A stretch of 32,998 nt of DNA from assembly GCA_029287515.1 (NCBI GenBank), contig JARFQZ010000216.1, forward strand, positions 1 through 32,998. The letters are read 5' to 3'. Shown here in pieces: positions 16,877 to 25,235 of the stretch. Position 1 is the stretch's first letter; every line of letters starts with the position of its first letter. The notes beneath the pieces are model-generated. The model was not told where the DNA came from. It was given only the letters and a program-made list of their open reading frames with translations, and searched no databases. Source of the stretch: Lysobacterales bacterium (GTDB lineage: Bacteria > Pseudomonadota > Gammaproteobacteria > Xanthomonadales > SZUA-36). The translations under genes and the position numbers were made by a program.

Positions 16877-16902
16877 TTTATGTTCCGATAAGTACTATAA
16901 TT

Positions 16903-17211
16903 TTAACGATTCCCAACAATCACTTTTTCTACGCTACCCCGGTACACGATAACAATGTGTTCCAGGGTCCTGGAGCTTTTTTTATAGTGCCACCTCTCGA
17001 CGCTGACATTTTTCCTGATTCCATCGACATCGACCTCAGCCCTTCCCCGATCTTTATGGATGGGCTCACCACAGACTCGCAGCAGTTCAGCGCGCGTGTC
17101 CCCCGTGTGAACAAGTTTTCTGCCGCAACGAAAACTGTCTCCGTGAATATGGGGAATGTATGCAGATAAAAGTATTGCAGCGAGGAAGGTAACAAAATTG
17201 ATCTTGAGCAT
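16903..17211 (-). CDS. DUF2845 secreted protein
   Basis: This 102-residue protein has an N-terminal signal peptide (MLKINFVTFLAAILLSAYIPHIHG) and a short mature domain. FRCGRKLVHTGDTRAELLRVCGEP is the hallmark of DUF2845, including the two cysteines that probably form a disulfide in the periplasm. The family has no known function. It converges on the amidase gene (26-bp gap) and lies downstream of the two-component genes on the same strand, 65 bp after the regulator stop. A 7-bp stem-loop sits in that gap, so it is likely separate from the bae-like operon. Confidence 0.82.
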   Translation of the reverse strand: MLKINFVTFLAAILLSAYIPHIHGDSFRCGRKLVHTGDTRAELLRVCGEPIHKDRGRAEVDVDGIRKNVSVERWHYKKSSRTLEHIVIVYRGSVEKVIVGNR

Positions 17212-17256
17212 AAGGGGATATTGGACTGAATTTCAGCCCCTGCCCATGAGCGTTTA

Positions 17257-17274
17257 TCCTGCAGTCGTGCAGGA
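17257..17274 (-). terminator. Stem-loop after the response regulator gene
   Basis: TCCTGCA-CGAC-TGCAGGA on the minus strand forms a perfect 7-bp stem with a 4-base loop, two bases past the regulator's stop codon. No U-run follows, so it would be a weak intrinsic terminator or a 3'-end protecting hairpin. Confidence 0.4.
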
Positions 17275-17276
17275 AA

Positions 17277-17960
17277 TCAACCTTCGTATCGGTAGCCCAG
17301 GCCGTAAACGGATTTGATCATGTCCTCGGACCCCGAGGTATCTGAAATTTTCTTTCGTAAATTCTTGATGTGGGTATCAACCGCACGGTCACTGACGACC
17401 CGGTAATCCGGATACATTTCATTCATGAGCTGATCACGGGAAAACACCCTTCCCTCCTGGGCTGAAAGTGTTCTCAAAAGAGCAAACTCTACCGGTGTCA
17501 GCAGCAGGTCGTTACCGTTGAGCGTGGCCTTGAATTTTTCTTCATCCATGTGAAGGGCTTTGGGTCGCTGTGCTGAAACACCCGGCCCGCTGCGCCTGAG
17601 CACCGCTTTGACCCGGGCAACCACTTCGCGGGGTGAAAACGGTTTACAGATATAGTCATCTGCGCCAAGCTCCAAGCCGAGCAATCGGTCAATCTCTTCA
17701 ACTCTTGCAGTGACCATGATAATGGGGACTGTGCTGACCGAGCGCAGCTTCTTGCAGACCTCCATGCCATCCATCCCCGGCAACATAAGGTCCAGGAGAA
17801 CCAGGTCAGGGCCGAATTTTTTGAAAGCCTCCATGGCAGTATCCCCACGCGCCTCGACCCGCGTCTCAAAAGCGCCCCGGGTTTCAAGATAGTCCTTCAG
17901 CAGGGATGCAATTTTCGGCTCGTCTTCAACGATAAGGATTTTTCTTGCGGCTTTTGTCAT
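17277..17960 (-). CDS. baeR: BaeR-like response regulator (OmpR/PhoB family)
   Basis: This 227-residue regulator has a receiver domain (phospho-acceptor D57 in DLVLLDLMLPGMDG, acidic pocket E12-D13, Lys in DDYICKPFSPREV) and a winged-helix DNA-binding domain (LTPVEFALLRTLSAQEGRVFSRDQL and DYRVVSDRAVDTHIKNLRKKI). VTARVEEIDRLLGLELGADDYICKPFSPREVVARVK is very close to E. coli BaeR, which controls envelope-stress genes such as spy and the mdtABC efflux operon. I chose ATG 17960 (MTKAARK), 10 bp after the kinase stop; an earlier TTG at 17987 would overlap the kinase gene. The kinase-then-regulator order equals the E. coli baeSR order. The regulon here is unknown, but the divergent Spy-like gene is the obvious candidate. 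Confidence 0.88.
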   Translation of the reverse strand: MTKAARKILIVEDEPKIASLLKDYLETRGAFETRVEARGDTAMEAFKKFGPDLVLLDLMLPGMDGMEVCKKLRSVSTVPIIMVTARVEEIDRLLGLELGADDYICKPFSPREVVARVKAVLRRSGPGVSAQRPKALHMDEEKFKATLNGNDLLLTPVEFALLRTLSAQEGRVFSRDQLMNEMYPDYRVVSDRAVDTHIKNLRKKISDTSGSEDMIKSVYGLGYRYEG

Positions 17961-17970
17961 GTCCCGTTTT

Positions 17971-19416
17971 TTACCCAGGAATTTCAATGCGAATTTTCAA
18001 TCCACCCAACGAGGATTGGATGGCTTCTATCCGGCCGGAGTGCGCCTCGGCAATATTCCTGCAGATCGACAGGCCCAGGCCAGTTCCGCCGCCGGCACGT
18101 GAGCGGCTTCCATCCACCCGGTAAAAGCGTTCAAACACCCGGGAACGCTGTTTTTCGGTCAATCCGGGGCCGGAATCTTCCACGACCAGTTCAAAACCAC
18201 CGTTCACCGCTCGCTGTTGGACGCGTACCAACCCGCCTTCTTCCACATAGCGAATGGAATTCTCCAGCAGATTCTGAAGTAACTGGCGCAAGCGCTGAGG
18301 ATCGGCGTCCACTTCCTGTTTTTCTGTCATGACCTGCAAATCAATCCCGCGCCCGGCCAGGCGGTCACGGAAAGCTTCCGAGCATTGCTCAACCAACGAT
18401 TGCAAATCAACAGATTCCTGCTGGATATTCAATGCGCCTGCATCCGACAGCGCCAATGTCTGAAGATCGTCTATCAATGAAGAAAGATGATCGATTTCTT
18501 CCTGCAAAGACCGTGTCATTCCTTCATTGACCGTGCGCACGCCGTCCGAAAGTGCCTCGATCTCACCTTTAAGAATGGCGACCGGTGTCCTTAGCTCGTG
18601 CGCGATGTCCGCCATCCATCGCCGCCTGGCAGAACGGTTTTTCTCCAGGGTTGCTGCCAACTGGTTGATGTGGCCGGCCAGTCTTCCCGTCTCATCCAGA
18701 GTGGAAATCGTGGCCCTTGCTCCATAGTCGCCCCGGCTGAGGCTGTTTACGGTTTCATCCAGCTGTCGCACCGGGCGGCTCAGGTGACGCGCCAGTAACA
18801 GCGACAAGGCCACGGCTATGACCAGCGCCACGGCCAGTGCAATCGCGGTGATCACGATCTGGCCCTGCAAGAAACGCCGCGCCTCGGGAGGTAAAAACTT
18901 TCCAGCGGGTGCAAAGCCGATCCAACCGACTACTTCGCCGCCGACTTCTATAGCCTGGAGGCCAAGCCCTTCGCGTGACGACACACTGGCCCCAGCTACC
19001 CGTTGATATTCCTGGTCCAGAAGGAACAGCCTTTCCCTCAGCATGCCGCGGTCTGCTGCCCTCATCCAGCGCGCCGCCTGCGGGTTTTGCGGCGGAGGGG
19101 ACGGCCGGTTATTCCTTCCCGGACCGGGGCGTGCACGGGGTCCTGGTGGTGGAGCAAGTTCCTGGTTCATACGACTGCTGCGCCATATACGGTGCCAGCT
19201 TTCCGTATTGCCTCGCAATGGCTCCCAACTACCTTTCAACGCGTAGACCTCGGCCAGTACCGGAACCCCCGCCTCCAGCACCGCAGTCTCCTGGGTTTGC
19301 AGAAAATCCCTGAAACCGCGATTCAGGCTAACCCGCGTGATCACCGCCACTACGATCAGGGCAACAACCACGGCTATGACCTGGTAGACCAGTATTTTGG
19401 TAAAAAATGACTTCAT
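17971..19416 (-). CDS. baeS: BaeS-like sensor histidine kinase
   Basis: This 481-residue membrane kinase has TM1 (about 7-29), a periplasmic sensor segment, TM2 (about 187-208), a HAMP linker (RHLSRPVRQLDETVNSLSRGDYGAR), HisKA with the phospho-acceptor H273 in DIAHELRTP, and HATPase (NLLENSIRY, EDSGPGL, GTGLGLS). Its overall plan and the stretches around the H-box resemble E. coli BaeS. The periplasmic part contains an unusual Pro/Arg-rich run between residues 89 and 112. The start is ATG 19416 because AGGA lies eight bases upstream; a longer TTG start at 19437 has no such site. It phosphorylates the BaeR-like regulator encoded 10 bp downstream and is divergent from the Spy-like gene across a 161-bp spacer. 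Confidence 0.88.
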   Translation of the reverse strand: MKSFFTKILVYQVIAVVVALIVVAVITRVSLNRGFRDFLQTQETAVLEAGVPVLAEVYALKGSWEPLRGNTESWHRIWRSSRMNQELAPPPGPRARPGPGRNNRPSPPPQNPQAARWMRAADRGMLRERLFLLDQEYQRVAGASVSSREGLGLQAIEVGGEVVGWIGFAPAGKFLPPEARRFLQGQIVITAIALAVALVIAVALSLLLARHLSRPVRQLDETVNSLSRGDYGARATISTLDETGRLAGHINQLAATLEKNRSARRRWMADIAHELRTPVAILKGEIEALSDGVRTVNEGMTRSLQEEIDHLSSLIDDLQTLALSDAGALNIQQESVDLQSLVEQCSEAFRDRLAGRGIDLQVMTEKQEVDADPQRLRQLLQNLLENSIRYVEEGGLVRVQQRAVNGGFELVVEDSGPGLTEKQRSRVFERFYRVDGSRSRAGGGTGLGLSICRNIAEAHSGRIEAIQSSLGGLKIRIEIPG

Positions 19417-19474
19417 CAGGATCATCCTGCACTTCAACCGGCCGGCCGTTCAAGTCCTTGGGCAAAACTTCTTT

Positions 19475-19503
19475 TTTGCTTCACATTTGCTTTCATTTTG
19501 ATG
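19475..19503 (+). promoter_or_regulatory. 11-bp phased direct repeats, probable response-regulator site
   Basis: TTTGCTT occurs at 19475-19481 and 19486-19492, followed by the partial copy TTTGATG at 19497-19503. The copies are exactly 11 bp apart, one helical turn, as in binding sites of OmpR/PhoB-type regulators. They lie between the divergent baeS-like and spy-like genes, so the BaeR-like protein is the natural candidate. The last unit overlaps a possible -35 element (TTGATG, 19498-19503) of the spy-like gene. Confidence 0.45.
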
Positions 19504-19577
19504 CCCAGACTTGGCCCTGAAGACAAACAACACCCAGCGGCCACGTGTCGCGTGTATTGCAACCAAAGGAGAAAGTG

Positions 19578-20009
19578 ATGAAAACCTATCTGAAAAATTT
19601 ATCCGTCGGCTTGATCGCACTGGGCATCATGGCTTCGGGAACCGCTATCGCTCAGAATGGGGAGGGCAGTCGGGACTGGCGTCAGGGACCACCCAGTGTC
19701 GAAGACGTGCTGGCCCGGATGAGTGAAGCCCTGGACCTGTCCGGCCAGCAGTCCATCGACCTGCATGTCATTCTCCAGGAACACGCCGCGGAAAGGACGG
19801 CCCTGCATGAAGAATCCATGGCGCTTCTCGGCCCCGAAATCTGCGCGCAGAAAGCCAGCGCAGAGGAGGACATCCTGGCGATCCTCACACCCGACCAGAC
19901 TGAGCAGTTCCTGGCACTGAAAGAGCAGCGCAGGACAAAAGCCGAGGAGCGCAAGCGGGGCAAAGGCCAAAGAGGGCCGGATTGCTCGCAATACGAGACC
20001 GACAGCTAA
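19578..20009 (+). CDS. Spy/CpxP-like periplasmic protein (LTxxQ family)
   Basis: This 143-residue precursor has a signal peptide (MKTYLKNLSVGLIALGIMAS, cut near AIA-Q at residues 23-26). The mature part is almost wholly helical and charged. Two LTxxQ-type motifs, LSGQQ (in LDLSGQQSIDL) and LTPDQ (in AILTPDQTEQF), are separated by about 50 residues, the hallmark of the Spy/CpxP fold. Such proteins act as ATP-independent periplasmic chaperones or as feedback regulators of envelope-stress kinases. ATG 19578 is chosen because AAGGAG precedes it by six bases and gives a clean signal peptide. It is divergent from the BaeS-like kinase gene, and spy is a known BaeR target in E. coli, so regulation by this pair is likely. 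Its stop overlaps the convergent cmoB by 4 bp. Confidence 0.8.
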   Translation: MKTYLKNLSVGLIALGIMASGTAIAQNGEGSRDWRQGPPSVEDVLARMSEALDLSGQQSIDLHVILQEHAAERTALHEESMALLGPEICAQKASAEEDILAILTPDQTEQFLALKEQRRTKAEERKRGKGQRGPDCSQYETDS

Positions 20010-20950
20010 CGCCTGGCGATGACGATGGCTCTGACAGGCGCTGGTAATCCCTCGACGGTTTTTGACGGGTCTGAAGGATCCAGCGCCTGTTCCAGAGATT
20101 CAAAAGTCATCCAGGGCGTCGATCTCTGTTCCTCAATGGTGGTGGGGCTAATGTCCACCAATCTCGGCTCACTGAATCCGGCTTCCTTGATCCAGCCAAG
20201 CAGACGGCCGGCACCCGGAATTGCCCAAACGTTTCTCATGCGAGCATAGCGGCCATCGGGAATCAGAAGATTCTCCTCCCCCTTCGGCAGCACCAGGGTC
20301 TCCAAAACCAGGGTGCCGCCGTCTTTTAACAGGGAATATATTCTTTCCAGGTGGCTTGCCGGATCTTTGCGGTGATAAAGGACACCCATTGAAAATACCG
20401 TATCCAGCCCCGCTGGGCCCTCCGGTAATTCTTCAACACCCAACGGCAGAACATAATTAGCGATATCGCCAGAGAAATGCCTGCAGGCGAAATGCTGCAT
20501 GACGAACAATAGCGTGGGATCTATGCCTATAACGAAGTCCGCTCCCGCACCCAGCATCCGCAACCCAAAGTATCCATTGCCCGACCCGATATCGAGCACG
20601 CGGTGCCCGTTAAGGTCTATGTGCGGCGATACACGTGTCCACTTCCAGTCAGACCTCCATTCCGTATCGATCCGGATCCCGGCCAACTGCAACGGGCCCT
20701 TCCGCCAGGGATGCAATCCCATCAGCTGTTCACGCAGAACCTCCTTCCCGCCATGGGGCTTGCCCAGCCTTGGGGCCGGATGGTCGAGTTCCGCGCAGGT
20801 CTCTACCGCGGGCAGCTTTTCCAGAGTCGATTTCCACCGTGGCAGGTCGCCGTGGGAATGATTGCGGAGTTTACTGTGCGCACGGTCGCATACCTCGGCC
20901 AGCCAACTGCTTTGCTGCCAGCGGCGAGTCAGAGAATCATACGGCGTCAC
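20006..20950 (-). CDS. cmoB: tRNA U34 carboxymethyltransferase
   Basis: CmoB uses carboxy-S-adenosylmethionine made by CmoA to convert 5-hydroxyuridine to 5-carboxymethoxyuridine at tRNA wobble position 34. The SAM-fold motif is VLDIGSGNGYFGLRMLGAGA. Signature segments shared with the E. coli enzyme are MGLHPWRKGPLQLAGIRIDTEWRSDWKW, VFSMGVLYHRKDP, LVLETLVL, GRYARMRNVWAIP and DPSDPSKTVEGLPAPVRA. The best start is GTG 20950, giving 314 residues, with AGGA six bases upstream; it overlaps the end of cmoA by 14 bp, so the two are translationally coupled. Upstream sequence in this frame is just the cmoA tail. Confidence 0.95.
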   Translation of the reverse strand: MTPYDSLTRRWQQSSWLAEVCDRAHSKLRNHSHGDLPRWKSTLEKLPAVETCAELDHPAPRLGKPHGGKEVLREQLMGLHPWRKGPLQLAGIRIDTEWRSDWKWTRVSPHIDLNGHRVLDIGSGNGYFGLRMLGAGADFVIGIDPTLLFVMQHFACRHFSGDIANYVLPLGVEELPEGPAGLDTVFSMGVLYHRKDPASHLERIYSLLKDGGTLVLETLVLPKGEENLLIPDGRYARMRNVWAIPGAGRLLGWIKEAGFSEPRLVDISPTTIEEQRSTPWMTFESLEQALDPSDPSKTVEGLPAPVRAIVIARR

Positions 20951-21689
20951 TGCTGTTCCTGAATGCCACCATGGAAACGAAGTTGAATCCCTGAAACCAC
21001 GGGCTGACGCGCTCAAAACCGACGGATTTCAACCGGTCACGGTGTTGTTCCATGGAATCCGGCTTCATCACGTTTTCCAGGGCATCGCGCTTTTGCGCTA
21101 TTTCCAACTCCGAATAACCCTGGGTCTTCTTGAAGTCGTGATGCCATGTCGTTTGGAGCGCCTGCTCGACCTCATCTTGAAACCGGACTTTTTCCGACAG
21201 GATCAATATGCCGCCAGGCACCAGGCCTGAAGCAATCCGGTTCAGTAATGCGTTGCGCTGATCCGGTTGAAGGAATTGCAGCGTAAAATTGAGCACGACC
21301 ACGGATGCATTCTCAATGGATGTCTGTGTGATGTCCTGCTGCACTGCGCGTATTTCGGGCGCTTTCAGAGCGGCGTCATCCTCAAGTAATTCTTTCAAAC
21401 GGCGGATCATGTCCGCGGAACTGTCGACGGCGACGATTTTTATTCCCGGTCGTCGAACGGCTGCCCTCATCGCAATGGACACGGCCCCCAGGGAGCATCC
21501 CAGGTCATACAGCACCGTGTTTTCCTGGGCATACCTGCGGGCCAGCATACCGGTCATGGGCACAATCAGCCCGTATCCCGGAACCGAACGGTTGATCATG
21601 TCCGGAAAAACACTGACCACCCGGTCGTCGAATACGAAGTCGCCGGGGTCGCTCATTTCACATTGAAACAACGTATCCTTGTGACTCAT
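20937..21689 (-). CDS. cmoA: Carboxy-S-adenosyl-L-methionine synthase
   Basis: CmoA makes carboxy-SAM from SAM and prephenate for the tRNA wobble-uridine modification carried out by CmoB. The protein is 250 residues from ATG 21689 (MSHKDTLFQ), matching the E. coli N-terminus MSHRDTLF. Conserved segments are FDDRVVSVFPDMINRSVPGYG, VLYDLGCSLGAVSIAMR (SAM motif), NASVVVLNFTLQFL, GGILILSEK and HHDFKKTQGYSELEIAQKRDALENVM. AAGGA lies ten bases upstream of this ATG; an ATG 30 bases further up is possible but less consistent with the family. It is the first gene of the cmoA-cmoB operon and is divergent from the NfeD-like gene. Confidence 0.96.
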   Translation of the reverse strand: MSHKDTLFQCEMSDPGDFVFDDRVVSVFPDMINRSVPGYGLIVPMTGMLARRYAQENTVLYDLGCSLGAVSIAMRAAVRRPGIKIVAVDSSADMIRRLKELLEDDAALKAPEIRAVQQDITQTSIENASVVVLNFTLQFLQPDQRNALLNRIASGLVPGGILILSEKVRFQDEVEQALQTTWHHDFKKTQGYSELEIAQKRDALENVMKPDSMEQHRDRLKSVGFERVSPWFQGFNFVSMVAFRNSSDAV

Positions 21690-21859
21690 GTCTCCGGTAT
21701 CCTTGGGATGGGCATTCATGGTGATTTTCGCATGCCGTGACTTTTGGCGCATTCCCAGCCGGCTCCGGTTTGATATGTTCTGGATGGGAGAATATTCCTG
21801 AAACCAAAAAACACAAAAGGATTCCAGGAAGTTCAGTCGCTCGTTGGGAAGGTCCGAAT

Positions 21860-22117
21860 ATGGATTGGATGACACATATTGTTTTCTGGCACTGGTGGAT
21901 TCTTGCCGGAATGCTCCTGATCCTGGAACTGGCCTCTCCGGTGTTCTTTTTCCTGTGGTTGGGCTTTTCCTCAGCAGCGGTCGGTTTTCTGCTTCTGGTT
22001 TTTCCGGATATTCCCGTGGCGGCCCAGTTGGTCCTGTTCGGCCTGATGTCCGTGGTGGCGTTGGTTGCCTGGCGAAAATACCGGCTGGTACACCCCCAGA
22101 GTTCCGACCAGACCTAG
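21860..22117 (+). CDS. Short NfeD/YbbJ-like membrane protein, apparently lacking its C-terminal domain
   Basis: This 85-residue protein has three hydrophobic segments (WWILAGMLLILELASPVFFFLWLGFS, AVGFLLLVFPDIPVAAQLVLFGLMSVVALVAW) matching the membrane part of NfeD-type proteins such as YbbJ, which pair with SPFH/stomatin proteins. Family members of this type usually have about 140-150 residues, with an OB-fold domain after the last helix. Here TAG follows WRKYRLVHPQSSDQT. In-frame sequence just past the TAG reads LDHPIVNGAGIGRT, resembling the PIVNGxG motif of the missing domain, so the gene looks eroded. ATG 21860 has GGGAAGG seven bases upstream. No SPFH partner gene is in the window. Confidence 0.65.
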   Translation: MDWMTHIVFWHWWILAGMLLILELASPVFFFLWLGFSSAAVGFLLLVFPDIPVAAQLVLFGLMSVVALVAWRKYRLVHPQSSDQT

Positions 22118-22201
22118 CTGGACCATCCCATTGTCAACGGCGCTGGAATAGGCCGAACCCTGATGATGCACTAATACCTTCTGTCGCAGGCAGTCTGGGA
22201 C

Positions 22202-22207
22202 TATAAT
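22202..22207 (+). promoter_or_regulatory. Candidate -10 element for glyQS
   Basis: A perfect TATAAT lies 44 bases upstream of the glyQ ATG in the 134-bp spacer after the NfeD-like gene. The -35 region at 17-bp spacing reads TTCTGT and is poor, so the promoter call rests on the -10 hexamer and position. Confidence 0.4.
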
Positions 22208-22251
22208 TAACGGTTTGAGTTCTGCTAAGCAGCTCCAGGCAACTACCCACA

Positions 22252-23157
22252 ATGACTTTTCAGGAATTCATCCAGGCCCTCGAGGCCTACTGGTCTGAAC
22301 AAGGCTGCGTTCTCGTTCAGCCACTGGACCTCGAAGTTGGCGCCGGTACCTTTCATCCAGCCACGTTCTTGCGATCCATTGGTCCTGAACCCTGGAACGC
22401 GGCCTACGTCCAACCCAGCCGACGCCCCACCGATGGAAGGTACGGTGAAAACCCGAACCGTCTTCAACACTATTACCAATACCAGGTGGTAATGAAGCCT
22501 TCTCCGGAAGATTTTCAGGAGTTGTACCTGGACTCCCTCAAGGCCATTGGCATTGATCCTGCGGTTCACGACATCCGTTTCGTGGAAGACAACTGGGAAT
22601 CCCCCACCCTCGGGGCCTGGGGCCTTGGCTGGGAAGTCTGGCTCAATGGAATGGAGGTGACGCAGTTCACCTATTTTCAGCAGGCCGGGGGACTGGAATG
22701 CAAGCCCGTCATGGGTGAAATCACTTACGGCGCCGAACGTCTGGCCATGTACCTCCAGGGAGTCGACAGCGTCTATGATCTTGTATGGACAGACGTGGGG
22801 GGCCGGACCGTCACGTATGGCGAGGTTTTTCACCAGAACGAGGTAGAACAGTCGCAATACAATTTCGAACACGCGGACGTTGACGCCCTGTTTGGCTGGT
22901 TTGATCAGTGCGAACGCGAAGCGCAAAAGCTCGTTGAGCTTGGTCTGCCCCTTCCTGCTTACGAGCAGGTACTCAAGGCCTCGCACACGTTCAACCTGCT
23001 GGATGCCAGGCGGGCCATATCCGTTACCGAGCGCCAACGTTTTATCCTGCGCGTTCGTGACCTTGCAAGGCAGGTGGCGGAATCTTATTACGCAAGCCGT
23101 GAAGCCCTTGATTTTCCTGGACTTAATAACCGCGGTGCCAAAGGGGGTGATGCATGA
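22252..23157 (+). CDS. glyQ: Glycyl-tRNA synthetase alpha subunit
   Basis: GlyQ is the catalytic class II subunit of the bacterial alpha2beta2 glycyl-tRNA synthetase. The 301-residue length equals the family's. Unmistakable segments are MTFQEFIQALEAYWSEQGC, QPLDLEVGAGTFHPATFLR, AYVQPSRRPTDGRYGENPNRLQHYYQ, DNWESPTLGAWGLGWEVWLNGMEVTQFTYFQQ and GGLECKPVMGEITYGAERLAMYLQ. The stop overlaps the start of glyS (ATGA), so the two subunits are coupled. No strong Shine-Dalgarno sequence precedes ATG 22252. Confidence 0.98.
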   Translation: MTFQEFIQALEAYWSEQGCVLVQPLDLEVGAGTFHPATFLRSIGPEPWNAAYVQPSRRPTDGRYGENPNRLQHYYQYQVVMKPSPEDFQELYLDSLKAIGIDPAVHDIRFVEDNWESPTLGAWGLGWEVWLNGMEVTQFTYFQQAGGLECKPVMGEITYGAERLAMYLQGVDSVYDLVWTDVGGRTVTYGEVFHQNEVEQSQYNFEHADVDALFGWFDQCEREAQKLVELGLPLPAYEQVLKASHTFNLLDARRAISVTERQRFILRVRDLARQVAESYYASREALDFPGLNNRGAKGGDA

Positions 23158-25232
23158 CTGCAAAGAACAAGGCCGATCTCCTGATCGAACTGGGCTGCGA
23201 GGAACTGCCCCCCAAGGCCCTGGACAAGATCAGGCAATCCTTTTTCGAGAGGGTGCTCGAAGGTCTCGAAAAGAACAGCATCAGCCTGGATCGTCAATCC
23301 AGCCGTTCTTACTCAACACCCCGCCGCCTGGCTTTATTGATTGCCGGCGTTGCTTCCCGGCAACCGGACCTGGACCAGGAGCGGCGCGGCCCGGCTGTCA
23401 AGGCCGCTTTTGACGATGAAGGAAATCCAACCGGTGCAGCCCTGGGTTTCGCCCGTTCCGTGGGCAAGGATGTCTCAGAGCTCGAAACCATCAGTAACGA
23501 CAAAGGCGAATGGCTGTATGCGCGCACTCAACAGGCCGGCAAACCGCTTGGGGATTTGATCTACCCCATTCTTGAACAGGCCGTTAAGCAATTACCGGTA
23601 CCCCGACCGATGCGCTGGGCCAGCCATGATTTCAGTTTTGTACGTCCCGTGCACTGGCTGGTCGTTCTCCATGGTGAGCGGTTGATCGAAGGCTCATTGC
23701 TCGGCCAGCAGGCCGGAAAGCAGACCCGAGGACACCGGGTTCATTCAGCAGGTCCACATACGATTCCCTGCAGCAGTGAATACCTGGAAGTATTGCACGC
23801 AGCATATGTTTTAGCTGACCAGGACATTAGAAAATCACGAATCGAAGAAAGCCTGAAGATGGCTGATCCTTCGGTCCACATCGACAGTCGGCTCCTCGAC
23901 GAAGTCAACAACCTGGTCGAATGGCCGGTAGCCGTTACCTGTTCGTTCGAAAAGGAATTTCTCGACGTACCGCACGCTGCATTGATTGCAAGCATGCAGG
24001 ACCATCAAAAGTTTTTCCCTGTTAAAGACAGCAACAATCCGGAACGGGTCAGTAATCAATTCATCGCCATTTCCAACATCGAAAGCACTGATACCGCCGC
24101 TGTCCGGGAAGGTTATGAAAGGGTGATCAGGCCACGCCTGGCAGATGCCCGTTTCTTTCTGGAGCAAGACAAGAAAAAGCCCCTGGATTCACTGGTTCCA
24201 CTTCTGGACCGCGTAATTTTTCAAAAGGATATAGGGACAGTTGGAGACAAATCACGACGGATGTCTTCTATTTCAGAGAGGTTAGGGGATATTTTATCGC
24301 TTGGCTCCGAGCACGCTTCCAGGGCGGCTCTTCTTTCAAAATGTGATTTGATGACACTGATGGTTGGCGAATTTCCTGAGCTCCAGGGGACGATGGGGCA
24401 GCAATATGCGCTTCTTTCCGGCGAAAGCCCGGAGGTGGCTACAGCCATCGGTGAACATTACAGTCCCCGCTTTTCCGGTGACGTGATTCCCGGGTCGATA
24501 GACGGAAAACTGGTCAGTCTTGCCGATCGTATCGATACCCTTGTCGGCATCTTCGCTGCTGACCTTCGGCCCAGTGGAAACAAGGATCCCTTCGCTCTTC
24601 GCCGATCCGCGCTTGGAATGGTAAGGATTCTGATCGAAGCGGACCTCGAGATTGAACTCGACCGACTGATCGCCATCGCCTGCCACGAACTATCAGGCCA
24701 ACTTGAAATCAAACCCGATCTTTTGAAAGATGTTCGCGATTTTATCGTGGACAGACTGAGAGGATACTACCGGGACCTGGGACATGGTACGGAATTGATC
24801 AATGCCGCACTGGCCTCCTCGTGGGACACCCTGCCGGACCTGGATAAGCGCCTCAGGGCATTGTCTGCTTTCATGGGCCAAAATGAAGCCGCCAGCCTGG
24901 CAGCATCAAACAAGCGAATTGGAAATATTCTCAGGAAAACCGAAGACCGTTTTTCGAAGAAGATAGACGACAATCTTTTTGTTTTCGAAGAAGAACGTGT
25001 TCTTTTCAACGAAATTAATCGGCTAGAAGAAGCCGTGCTTCCGCTGCTTGAAAAGGGTAACTACGTCGACAGCCTGAGGCTTCTTGCCGGCCTTAAAGAA
25101 CCGGTAGACGCCTTTTTCGATGCTGTGATGGTCATGGACGAAGACGTGGCCCTGCGGCTGAACCGATTGTCGCTACTGTCAAACCTCAAGTTACTTTTTG
25201 ACCGGATTGGCGACCTCTCTGTGCTTGCCTGA
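23154..25232 (+). CDS. glyS: Glycyl-tRNA synthetase beta subunit
   Basis: GlyS is the large tRNA-binding subunit that pairs with GlyQ to charge tRNA-Gly. At 692 residues it is full length (E. coli 689). It opens with LLIELGCEELPPKALDKI and contains STPRRLALLI, RPMRWASHDFSFVRPVHWLVVLHG, AALIASMQDHQKFFPV, EFPELQGTMGQQYA, DRIDTLVGIF and DPFALRRSALGMVRI, all standard GlyS blocks. The C-terminal part is the anticodon-binding DALR-like region. It starts inside the glyQ stop and ends only 3 bp from the convergent gyrB stop, with no terminator hairpin visible between them. Confidence 0.98.
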   Translation: MTAKNKADLLIELGCEELPPKALDKIRQSFFERVLEGLEKNSISLDRQSSRSYSTPRRLALLIAGVASRQPDLDQERRGPAVKAAFDDEGNPTGAALGFARSVGKDVSELETISNDKGEWLYARTQQAGKPLGDLIYPILEQAVKQLPVPRPMRWASHDFSFVRPVHWLVVLHGERLIEGSLLGQQAGKQTRGHRVHSAGPHTIPCSSEYLEVLHAAYVLADQDIRKSRIEESLKMADPSVHIDSRLLDEVNNLVEWPVAVTCSFEKEFLDVPHAALIASMQDHQKFFPVKDSNNPERVSNQFIAISNIESTDTAAVREGYERVIRPRLADARFFLEQDKKKPLDSLVPLLDRVIFQKDIGTVGDKSRRMSSISERLGDILSLGSEHASRAALLSKCDLMTLMVGEFPELQGTMGQQYALLSGESPEVATAIGEHYSPRFSGDVIPGSIDGKLVSLADRIDTLVGIFAADLRPSGNKDPFALRRSALGMVRILIEADLEIELDRLIAIACHELSGQLEIKPDLLKDVRDFIVDRLRGYYRDLGHGTELINAALASSWDTLPDLDKRLRALSAFMGQNEAASLAASNKRIGNILRKTEDRFSKKIDDNLFVFEEERVLFNEINRLEEAVLPLLEKGNYVDSLRLLAGLKEPVDAFFDAVMVMDEDVALRLNRLSLLSNLKLLFDRIGDLSVLA

Positions 25233-25235
25233 AAC

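Noticed and set aside
22243..23163. 306-codon minus-strand open frame over the whole of glyQ
   Set aside because: It is the antisense shadow of a highly conserved essential gene, with no family features of its own.
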